A stretch of DNA of 64,000 bases from Dipylidium caninum (taxonomy: Eukaryota; Platyhelminthes; Cestoda; Cyclophyllidea; Dipylidiidae). Below the pieces are notes generated by a model. The model did no database searches, had not been told where the DNA came from, and worked only from the letters and a program-made list of their open reading frames with translations. A program made the translations under genes and the position numbers. Positions 1 through 11,200 of this stretch are shown one piece after another. The stretch's first letter is position 1, and each line of letters begins with the position of its first letter. Location: assembly GCA_017562135.1 (NCBI GenBank), contig QEYB01000841.1:806001-870000 (forward strand), given 5' to 3'.

Positions 1-2
1 TG

Positions 3-215
3 CTGTTGTTCTGGTGGGATTATGAGGGAATTCAGCACTTTGAAGGCTTATCAAACAAACAACGATCAAGTCGAAAGGGTACGTTCATCAACTTGTCAAA
101 CTTGGCGATGAAATTCGAACAGAACCGCCAGGAGTGGCAACTCGAGAGGGTTTTGCAAAGACCCACACGTCTTTGGTCACTCGCTACAAAATTGTTGGAT
201 CTGCGTTGGGTTGCG
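3..215 (+). repeat. Diverged direct repeat, copy A
   Basis: Matches 790-1020 in the same orientation with many substitutions and a few indels. Shared landmarks include the stretch around agtggcaact and the run tggtcactcgctacaaaattgt near the 3' end. It is too diverged to be a recent duplication and looks like two copies of one dispersed element. Confidence 0.7.
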
Positions 216-399
216 ATGCGTTGACGAGTCCGCCATGCAACCGCTTGGTTGTGTGGTTTTGTCTTTATCCAAAATTTACAAAGGGAAGGACAAGACGTGC
301 ACTTCAGACCTAAAATATGACATTATCTCCGAAAAAACATGGATGCATTGCAAACACGCAAGAAGTCCACTTGCCGTAAAAGGGAATGAAGTCTTGGAG

Positions 400-428
400 A
401 AAGAAAGGAAGAAAGAAAGAAAGAAAGG
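400..428 (+). repeat. GAAA/GGAA microsatellite
   Basis: Purine-only tetranucleotide tract between the two copies of the diverged direct repeat. Confidence 0.85.
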
Positions 429-789
429 CAGTGTTGTTAAAAGTGGTTCCCCAGATTTCATTGTGGTGATTTTTCAGTGGAGACGACGACACCCACGTCG
501 GTCGAGGCCATCGTGGAAGCAGATGGTCAGGGAATGTCTCAACACACGTGATGTTGCAGCGAAGCCATGTCAAGAAACTCGACCTGCGGATTCCTCACCA
601 GCTCGCGGAAATTCATTTGGTGTAAGGTCTTATCTTCTGAAAGGCAACGAAGTTGATCCACCTCTGGAAAGACTGCTTGCTGACAACGAAAAGTGAGTGT
701 TTTAAAAGAACGTCAATCGGAAGCGAGTGTGGCCGATGCAGGCTGAACCAGCTCAGGCCACAACAGAGACAGAGAATCGCCAAAACAGA

Positions 790-1020
790 TTTTGCTGTCA
801 GTCCGGTGGGAGTACGAAGGGATTCTGCACTCTGAAAGCTTACCGAACACGGAAACGGTCAAGTTCAGCGGGCACGTTCAACGACTCGTCAAACACAACG
901 CTGCAATTCGGGCAAATCGGCCGGAAGTGGCAACTTGGAGGGGTGTTGTTTTGCACCATGAGAGTGCAAAGCTCCACACGTAGTTGGTCACTCGCTACAA
1001 AATTGTAGTCCTGACCTGCG
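790..1020 (+). repeat. Diverged direct repeat, copy B
   Basis: Partner of 3-215. It has a short insertion relative to copy A in the middle (around 945-970). Family unknown; neither copy has a long ORF or obvious terminal repeats. Confidence 0.7.
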
Positions 1021-2227
1021 TCTTCGAACTGCCATACATTTCGTCGTTCAGTGCAGAACTGCTTAAGCGGTAAAGTGTGTAATGACGCTGATGCTGTCGA
1101 ATGACACTTAATTCAGTCATTTGGTAACAATATTTAGAGATTTTAAGAAAACAGGATTATGATGCTCTCTGAAATATGATAAAAAAAGTCACCTAAAATT
1201 TCGGATTTTCATTCTTACTTGAAATGGGCGATCACTTCGTTGCCAATCCGCTACATTCACTCTCAATTTAAACCGACTACCAAATTGTAAAACTTGCAAA
1301 TCGGGAACTATGTACACTTCACTCACAGGCATGCAGAATCACTTTCTCAAGTAGAATCTGGACAAAGTGTTGGCTCGACTGAAATCTTCACCTCCCAGCC
1401 ACTCGAACAATTTGATTATATTCCCGGCATTTCGTTGAGCATCGAGATGGCCGATGTTTCGGTGTGGTGGGATATCGTCAGTCCTCGTGTTCTCGAGTCG
1501 AGGGGCTGAGGAAAGGTGAATTGAGTCACGACGATGACTGTGAATACGCCACACTTCTGATTCACAACTGTCGCAAACGCAGAAGACGTCGCCGACATGC
1601 CGGAAGTCCGCTTGAGCACTCACACTCCTCTTCTCTCCTTTCACTCCCCGTTGTTAATGTAGTTTAGACTGCTCGAAAGCCTCCCAACTGGATGACCTCT
1701 TTAATGGAAGCGCTTGAAGAGTGTCTGTTGAAAGGGCTTTTCGTAGGACTGAAAACGGTAAACTATGAGAAGTCTTTTGAAGCCTCTCTGTTGGCGCAAC
1801 CAGTGGGACTACGCCTTGCCCAAAACATTCCAAAGTCGCAGTTCATTCTTTTTTGTTGAGTTCAGCAGAAGAGGGGGTTTAGAGGCACTCCCAGGCGACC
1901 ATGCTGACCAGCGGCTGGAAGAAGCTAGTGTGGACGGGAAAACGGCAACTCAAGTCGCCCAAAACTCACACGAGAAATTTTCCACGGCAAGTAGTCGTAA
2001 ATTGAGGAGTTGGACGATTCTGTCTTCATCTCTGCCACGCAAATGCCCAGATCATTAGATTTTCATTCGGCCCTCATTCAGTTGTCAAGCGCCATGGAAT
2101 GACCGACAGACTTTTGAAAGCTGTGAGCTGATGGAACACGATTTATCTCTCCAGCTAGCATTTCCGACTATTCCATTTTCATTGGATTCAAACTGTTTCT
2201 ACGCGGTCTTCTTCCTTTTGCTTTCAG

Positions 2228-5200
2228 GAACGCTCCAAATCCAACTTGGCCTCATTCCTTCAGCCTTTCGAAAGCACGTTGTGGGTTCTGGTTGGTGTAT
2301 CGGTTCACGTGGTAGCCCTCTTCCTCTACCTCCTCGACCGTTACTCTGCCATCCGCTGCCTTCATCGAAGTCGTCGTCATGGATTGGCAGGCAATAGCCT
2401 TACTAACGCCCAGGACGATGGTCAGGTCGGTGGGAGCGAAAGAGAGGAGCAGAAGGGTGCTAACGGAGGTGAAGGAGGAGATGACTTCAATCTCAGTTCC
2501 TCCATGTGGTTCACCTGGGGCATTCTGCTCAACTCCGGCATTGGTGATGAAACGCCGAAGGCCTTTTCCACCCGAGCTCTCGGTATGGTGTGGGCGGGTT
2601 TCGCTATGATCATAGTCGCCTCCTACACTGCAAATCTGGCCGCCTTTCTTGTGTTGGATCGACCGGAGGCCTCCATCTCCGGAATTGACGATCCTCGAGT
2701 GAGTTCTATTGCCACGTACACGCTAAAGGTCAGCAATCTGAAATGAAATTAATTGCCAAAATATAAATATGGCGATAAATTAAGGTGCAGGATGAGGAGG
2801 CAATGGGAAAAGGAGCACCGACCCTCCTCGAATGAACATTAACTATTTCTTTTAAGGATAGAACGGTCAAATTTGGTCTCAGACGTAATTAATTAATTAA
2901 TTAAAGATAAATTCCCAAATTTACATTCTTTACGGCGATGTCTAGAGTCTTCCTCTTGGTGGCATTTGATTTTGGTGAAACGGCCCAAAAAGGGGGCGAC
3001 AAGCGGCGGAAATTGTCGGAGGACCGCGCTGACCAACGGAAATGTGTCCAGGCAGGAGAGCACTAAAGTGGGCTTAAATAAGCACACCTAGAAAAAAACT
3101 ACCCTCCTATGCCTCGTCAACAGGATTTTTCACCTTATTATAGTCAAAAGAAGCAATTTTTTGGTACGACTGATCGTAAATATGACGAGTCCACCCAAAG
3201 CGAGTGAAAAAGGAGATGGGGAATTTTGAACCACCTTTAAGGCGGACAGAGTCTGAGCTGAGGAGTTTCGGAGAAGGTGTCATAAAAGCTTAGAAACATC
3301 ACCGTCCTATTCTCTTGACGCAATATAATAGAAAATTTCGAGGCTTATGTGAATTTATGCCAGTGGTTCTCTACCACGGGTTGGCATTGTTCTGACCCGT
3401 TGACAGGGTATCGCTGGGTAGATGTGACAAGTCATAAAAGCAAGCCTTCCTACCTGTCACGTGAGTGGTTTTCCCAATCCCCTCAGTAGTAGTAGAAAGC
3501 GGAGTGGATCGGAAGGGGGTTGAGGCGGCCCAGGCCACCATTAATGAAGCCCATGGGGCTGGAGAGCAGATGCTGCCAGTGGGGAAGGAAGAGGAGAAGG
3601 AGGAATGAGTGCTTCTGACGAGTTCATTCATCGCCTACATCCTAAGTCGAGGCGGAGTAGGTTGGAGTGGGCTTGAAACGAGTGACTCAAATACGAGAGG
3701 ACGGAAGTGCGAGAGGAGGAGAAGGAGGAAGAAGAGGAGGAGGAGGAGAGGCAGTGAATGCTTTCCTAAGAGTCAAGGGTCAGTGGGTTGTCACTCCGAC
3801 CTTCACGTAGTGACCAATAAACTTTGTTATTTCCTCGAAACCAGTTTATTAACATTCTTGGTGGCAAAAATGACAGATGTCAGCTATTTTGAGTAAATGT
3901 TGCTAATATGTTCCTTCTATACCCGTAAAATTCGCTACCTCACAGATATGGGGCCTGTCTAAACCACCTTGATGACTAAATTTTGCGTTACTACTACAAA
4001 AGAATCTACTTTAATGAGGCAAATGTATTCATTTTAATGTGCATCCAAAAATAGTCATATATTTAGCTTACATATTGGGCTTTATTTTCAAAACTAAATT
4101 GTCTAATGTGGGCGGTAAGTCTTCTTGGAAAAGAAAGGCCGCCTTGTTGAGCTCGGAGCCCGGAAAGGGGGAAGAGGGTGGAAGGGAGGGATGCAGACAT
4201 GGTCCTTTATTTTATCGCCATCAGAGTGAATTGTCTTCCGTTCACTTTTTCATATACTACCTTCCTAAATCTACAGCAATGTAGAATTAAAATTCCCCAG
4301 TCAGAAGACTCCTCTCACAATGGAATGGCACTTGTCACTGATGTCAGCCAGCTAACTGACCCGACCACTGTAATGACAATGTCCAACTGATTAGCTAAAC
4401 TTCCCTCGAAATTTTATCCTACCTTCGCGCATTTTTGACATCCTTCACCACCTTAAGCACAAGAAGGAGGCCGTTACGTACTCAATCTCCTCCTCCTCCT
4501 CCTCCTCCTCCTCCTCCTCTTCATTCTAATAGAAAAGGCTAATCTCTCTTTCAAAAAACCGGTGGGTCGTGAGGCGATGTCATTCGAAATCTGAGGAGGT
4601 CTTTACGATTCCCTCCAGATGTCGCAGCCATCGAGACCACAGTCGGTGGCTGTGAAGGGCATTCGAATGACCACCCCCCGATTCTACGCTTTATTGGTCA
4701 TTTTGGCTAATTTTTACCTCCATGTCAATGGTGACCTGATTTTTTTGCTGCGAAGAGGATTTTAAAATGACAAAAAAATTGCAAGTTACTTCTCATGTTA
4801 TGCATACTCGAGGCCGCGTCTCACGTCGCTTTCATTAGTCTACGAGGCCAAAATTCCACCCCAGCATCATCATGTTGGCGAGAGAAGACGTTCTAACCCC
4901 ATCAGCTTGGCAGCACTCAAGTTTTTCCGCCTCTCATCGCCACCTGCTTCGATGGTCAGGAGGAGGTTGAGAATAAAGCGTTGATAAAAGTCCTCTATTC
5001 ATGCTTTCATTGACAAAAATCAAGTTATTCTCTGTCTTCCTCCATGGTGGCTTCGCCGTCTCGCTAGACGACTCCAAAACTGGTAAACGTTGAAATTTGG
5101 TAACTCTTTCTCAGTCTCTAGGCGAGTAAGTTGCGGCGACTTAACCCAAGGGGCAATGATGTTTGAAATAAGCGTTTTTTAAGGTGCAAAAAAGGGTGCA

Positions 5201-8200
5201 GAACCACCTGTGTGGTCCGTAAACGGTGAACCACCAGGATTGAGGGGATGAAAGTGACATGCTACCACTGAAAGGTCTCGTCGAAACCATTTAGTCTGTT
5301 TCATCTCCCAATGTTTGCGGCCGAAGCCTTAAGAGAAATGACGATGGCAACATGTATGCAATGGCGGGCTTTGGGAGGGTGATAAGGAAGCTGCCACCCA
5401 TTGGCAGGTAGAAATCAGGCAGTAACAGGATGATCGTGTTGAAATACACTCTGTCAACACCGTCACGGTTAGGTGAGGCCGTGCCACCGAATCCCTTCTC
5501 ATCGGCATTTGACACCGACTCCGTCGACAGTCACAGCAACTGTTGCCTGATTTCAAGGGATCTCGTTTTCCCATGGGACTTCATTGCTCTCTCGCCGTGG
5601 CATAGTAGAGCAGCCTTTTATCGGATCCGCTGACACAGACTCACTGGCATTGCTTTAACTTCACCAAAATATTTTATTGCAAATTACCTCGAAAAGGCGA
5701 TTTAGCTCTGCATTACCTTTGGGGAAAATTTGAAAGTGGATTTCACACTCACAGACCGGATAGAAAAAAATTGTCTTTCAGCACACGCTCGGGTAATTGC
5801 TCCTTCCCGTATCGTAGAGACTGACTTTTACCTCGACTATTAACTACAATAGTTGTTGATCGGATGTATTTTAGCATTTTCTGAGGCCACTGAGGTCACT
5901 TCATATGCTGCTTTAAATCATCGAGAGCATCGCCACCCTCTTGCCCATTTCAAGCGGATGGGGGGCAGTTCGAGAAATTCTCCGTCTTTCGCCTTTCGGC
6001 CACTCACGCGGTTAGAGGAGGCCGTTTCGGATGTTTCTGGAGGCCATCAACCGCATTAGAATGTGGCGTGATGCGACACTGTGGAATGGTTGCCGTGAGC
6101 GCAATCTGAGACGCCGGTTGGATGCCGTGATGCCGGATTGATGATGTCAACCGTGCGAATATGCCGTCGTGGCTGTCCGTTTGACCACAGAATTGAATTC
6201 CTTCGGTCGGTCGGTCGGTCGGTCGGTCGGTGAGTGAGTGAGTAGGTGGAAGAGGACGAGGACGAGGACGAGGAAATGGTGAAGGTGAAAGTGAGAAGAG
6301 GATGCGTGTAAACAACGGTGTCAGTGGGAAGCTCCGCTGGAGCACACGAGAAGAGGAGGGAGGAGGGAGAGGAAGATGAAGATGAAGATGAAGGTGAGGG
6401 AGAGGAAGAGGCGTGTGCGCGGGAGAGGAGGAGAAGGAGGAGGAGGAGGAGGAGGGAGTGATGAGTGCGGAGGAAGGCGTGGGCCAGCGAAGTTGCCGTG
6501 ATCTGATGAGAAGCGAGTCGGAGTGCGGGGGAAGGGGGAGGGGGACCGGACGTCGGTGGGTGGCCTTTCACTCGACAGGGTGTGAACAGAGAGGTGCGGA
6601 GAGAGCGGACGCTGCCCTGACAGGTGAGGAGGGTGGCAGGTGGGGGTTGAGGGGTGGCGGGTGGAGGTATGGGTGGGGCGGGGGTGGGAGGTTGGGATAG
6701 CTCCTCTCAGCTGCAAGCGACTGTCGCAGCGGAGACTGCCTTAGTCACAAGCATCGCAGACCTGGAGGCACGGAGGCACTGGAAGTGCCGTGGGGTCGGG
6801 ACGAGTTAACAAAGCCGCTGATGTATCACCTCGCCGGCTCACGCGTCCCTTCTGTGCCTGTCACAAAGCGTGCGATCTCTCCATCACCCTCGAGTGAGGC
6901 ATTTCTGCCAGACAAAGGAGTGCATTTTGCGTGCGAGGGAGGAGAGGACGCAGAGGCGAGAGTGTGTTGAACGGGTACTGGTACAAGCGGAGAGGCGGTT
7001 CGTGTTCTCCCCATCACCCGTGCGAAGGCATCTGTCTGTCAACCCACACTCTGGGAGACAGCGCCTCTCGCGTTATAAGCTGCGTGTTTGCGTGCGTGTG
7101 TAGCGCCGCCGGGCTCAATTGTGTCGTGTGTCGTGTGTCGTGTGTCGGTTGTCTCGTTGAAGTGTGGCATCTGCGAGGTCTGAGGTGAACTTGCTGTTAG
7201 CACATCGGTTGGCTGCTGGTTACCGCCTAATCCTCGGTGCTCCACCATCCGAGGCTCCCTCGCCATGCTGCGCTCTGCGACAGTCGCGTCGAGTGGGGAG
7301 GCCCGTGGCATTGCAGCTCCCCGCGAATGCGCGTATGGCGGAGGGTCGCCCACGTGGGCAGACGATTAAGGTGAGCTCGTCCATGTTTGCCAGGTGGGGC
7401 CAGGGATGATGAAGAAGGAGTAGGTGGAGGCTGCCGGGATGCCGGGATGCCGGGATGCCGGGATGCCCAACCTGTGCTCCCCTCCACGTCCGCTACTAAC
7501 AAAACCCCCTTCCTACCGTGGAGGCGACAAGTGTCGGTGTGTGAATTATTAACCAAAAGCGAATCCTTCAGCCTCTCTCTCTCCCCCTCCCTCTATTTCC
7601 CCTTCGTGTGTTTGTGTGTACGCGCGTGTGAAGTGTCATCGGCACGAAGAAAGGAACGAGTTATTCCTGTGGTCACGGAAATGGCGTACGAAAAGTGGGG
7701 CTGAGTCGTATAAGAGGGGGGGAAGGGCTCGACGCCGTACAGGACTAACTGAGTCCTCGCATCGGTCGTCGAGGCGATGTGGGCACGTGGTTGACGGAGC
7801 GAGGCTGGAAGTCACCTCACCTCTCCCATATTTGTGGGGGACGTGGCAGAAAAACCCGTTCTACATCGCCACCTTCACCTCCACCTCCACCATCGCTTAA
7901 TCCGTGGCTTTTGTAATGAGTTGGGGATCGCATGTCAGACGTTGTTTGAGGGAGTGTGGTGGGTGACAGAGATGAAGGGTGCCTCTCCTCCAATCCACCG
8001 TGACAAGCGCAATTTTGGCAAGTGTGTGTGCACGGCACTCGGTCGACCGGTCAGTGGGCCCGTCACTGCCGTGGTGGTGGACGGAGGACGACGCGTTTAT
8101 CGAGGCGTCGATGGTGGTCGGCGACGCGGCTGGACAGCGAGCCGCAGTCGCGAGGACGCATTCTACGGGCAACAGCACTGGCTGACAAAGGAGTTCGCAG

Positions 8201-11200
8201 GCTGTTTTGGCGGAGTGTGAACACCGAGTTGAACTGCCTCTCTCGCAATCCGTCCACTTCGCAAACACGGCATCGGTCTTCCTCGTCGGCCTGCATTTCC
8301 TCTCAACCCGCCACACGGGCTCCTCCTCGCTTCCCACTCTCAGTGATTCGATTCCTTCTGGGGCACCGAATGGGCCGTGTGTCAGCTGCGCCTTCGAAAT
8401 GGGTACTCGCAGTGTTGGAGGAGTCGAGGAGGGGAAGGGTCTGAGAGCATCGCTAAACGGGCGCAGGCGTTTCCACTTGGCAATTAGTTGACAAGTGCGG
8501 TGAATCGAGCACTCTCGACTGTTTGGCGAGGTAGCACAAGCCCTATGCCCGTTCTCAGACTCCTCCTCGATTCCGTCGAAAGGAAATCCTGTGAGTAACC
8601 TGCCTTTACTTGTCTTATCTCCCAATCGTGAGTCTATTGTCTGTGGGTGAGTTTCTCCAATTTCTATTTTTTTTCCCACAATTGTCGGTATCTCTGCCAA
8701 ACATTGACCGTACGCCAATTGAGAAGGGGGCAAGCTTCACGCTACCTCGAAAAACGCTGACGGTTGAAACTTGAGCGTCCCGCGTACGTCTTCGCGAGGC
8801 TATTTTCACGATAGCATTTCATTTACATCAGAATGCATGCTCTCCCCTCTAATGCAATGTTTATGATAACCTGCCTCCTTTACTTCCCCACTGAGTCAGC
8901 ACAGTGGCATTCATCTGCGCAATTTCATTTTTTTCACCCTACTTATAATATTCGACTGTTATCACTCCACTCTGTTTTTTTCTCCGCTACGGTTCGCGGC
9001 GTTTTAAGACTTACCTTTGTCTAACTCCCCTGTCCCCACCCGAAAAAGGAATGCATGTGTTTTTGCCCCAGCCTTTGCCCGAGAGAGGTTTCTGTTTGGA
9101 CCTGGTGGAGAATCTCTTGAGTGGTCAGGCTTAACCCGGTGAGGACCTACGAGGAACCTCTACTATAACCACGCTTCATTAAAGGTTGGAATACGAGGCA
9201 ACTAATCAGGCTGGTGGGGACAACTTTCCACGGCTTGAAAGCATCATTTCACATATCAGAGCGCATCCTTATCCCCATCGTATTGCCTTCATTGGCCTGA
9301 CAGAAGACCACCCCAGAAATGCCTTTCATCGCTTTAACTGAGGTGGATTTCTTATTGGGAGATATTCTTTCCTGGAATGTCTGTACACTGCTCGACAACT
9401 TGTCACGAACTTAGAATATACTGCCAAATATTTGAAGAACGTATCGCAAGTGATTTCTCTCAACACATCCTAGGGAAGACGATTCCTCCCTCTTTATCAG
9501 CAGATCCCACTGATTGAGGTGGGACATCTGCAACCCCATTGAAGAGATTTAAAATTCACAGACTAAATAGTGACTAAAGAGAAGTAAGACAGATTTTTTC
9601 TACAATTGTGTTCCATTTAGAAGATTGGAAAGAATGTAAGACGTAGTGATTGAAGGAGACTGGCTATTAAAGTTGACCATGGTGTGAAAAATCTAAGCGA
9701 AATCTCTCGACGTCTGTTTAACGAGTTAACGCAGCCACAGACTCGAATTCAGGCATAAGAGCGACTTCCTCTCCGCAGTCGTCTTTCATTCTGCCTCCTC
9801 GTCAGCATCAACATGAGCCGGTGGCCCTCATCCTCCCCGGCTCCTTGACGATATTCAAATCGTCAGAACGAAATTTTGAAAAACCAGAATAAAACTTTCT
9901 TTTCATTAGTAGATTCATTTACGAATCTCTCATGACGCCTTGACGCAATTTCACCTCGTACAAGAAAAGTAGATGCAAATCCCGTTTTGAGTCCATAATA
10001 AGTAGCAATGGGATACAAACACGAAAAAATTTCTAAAGAATTACTAGAAATAATACCTTGAACATTAACGATTAAAGAAATTAAGCTCACGTAAAAATGT
10101 GTCTCTCTCTCAATCGCAGTCCAACAGAGACTAAACACGACACCCGTTTCATAGTTTCCGAGCTAACAAGTTGCCCCGGCGACAGTCATGCAGGTATTTA
10201 TTTACCTCCGCCATGTACACACATGAAGACGACTGCTTCTCGAGGCCTTCTTTATTCACTTCTCCAGAATGGGCCTCGTTACCTCCTTGGCCGGGGATCT
10301 TGTTTATAGAGGAAGGAGCCACTCTCACAAAGGTAAATGCTAACACATCCCCCGGCGATCCTTAAATCCGGTCTTACCAGACACAGTAATTTGTTGGACA
10401 TGTAAGAATGCGAAAGTGGTCGGGAGGAGGAGGGATATGATGGGCTCGAATGTCCACCTCCCACATCGAATCGGCTAATGTTTCCCATGATACCCATAAG
10501 GTCAATCACCCATTTTACCCCTCATTAGTTCATTTTCCGGTATATTTTGCTAAATTTGCACAAAACCTACTTTCTCTGCCTCACACAACAAGCTTTCATT
10601 CGCCACCGGCAACCATGCTGTCGTTGTAAGTGAGGCCACTTTTAAATTCTAGAGACATGAAAAAGGGGGATATGATATAAAAACAACAAAATTCACTATT
10701 TCTTACTCCTAATGGGTTAATTAGTAAAGAATTCGCCTTCGCCTTCCCTTCTTCCACGTGCCTTTATGGCTGAAACAAGAAATCGTTGGCCTCGTAAAAA
10801 ATCTTCCCCTTATTTTCCAACAATTGAAGCACTCGTGCCTCAAAGCTGCCTTTTCTGGCTCCTCTGACAGCCAATTCAGGGGTAAAACTGGAGGATGAAT
10901 AAGCTGAAATCTCTTGCATCATACCCCAAGCCACATAAAAGTCGGTTTATGATATGGAATTAACCACGAAATGTGGTTGATCCCCTATTAAAAAGATCAT
11001 TTCCGAGTTCAACGAGGGTCATTCGTCTAAGCATTTGACCTTTGAAAAGTTTTCGGGACCACGAGTCTACCTAGCCCCGATTCAAGGTCAATGCAAACAC
11101 ATTTTTCCTGACCCTTTCGGAAGGTGACCCCACTGGGGTCACACAACAGGCGTAGTAAACATGACAGCCCTCAGTTAATTACTCTGCTGATGCAGGTTGG

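Larger units (their letters stand above)
1..2227. other. Upstream flank or intron of the GluN1 gene
   Basis: No exon of the GluN1 ligand-binding or amino-terminal domain could be found here. The exon at 2228 starts in phase 0 after a good acceptor (pyrimidine run then cag at 2225-2227), so this is most simply intron. It holds a diverged direct repeat (3-215 and 790-1020), a GAAA/GGAA tract at 400-428, and several short ORFs on both strands without recognisable content. Confidence 0.6.
6000..8750. other. GC-rich island inside the GluN1 intron
   Basis: This stretch is visibly richer in G+C and in CpG than its flanks, and stop codons are scarce, so long overlapping ORFs appear on both strands (the longest is 278 codons on the minus strand at 7897-8733). 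None shows a recognisable domain and they overlap each other, which is typical of GC-rich non-coding DNA. It is seeded with simple repeats. It might be an internal promoter, a non-coding RNA gene or an old insertion; sequence alone cannot decide. Confidence 0.5.

Noticed and set aside
7433..7467. Short direct repeats considered as a CRISPR array
   Set aside because: Units are contiguous without spacers and the DNA is clearly eukaryotic.
7897..8733. 278-codon minus-strand ORF, the longest in the window
   Set aside because: Lies in the GC-rich island where stops are scarce; overlapping ORFs occur on the other strand, and no domain, signal or splice context is visible.
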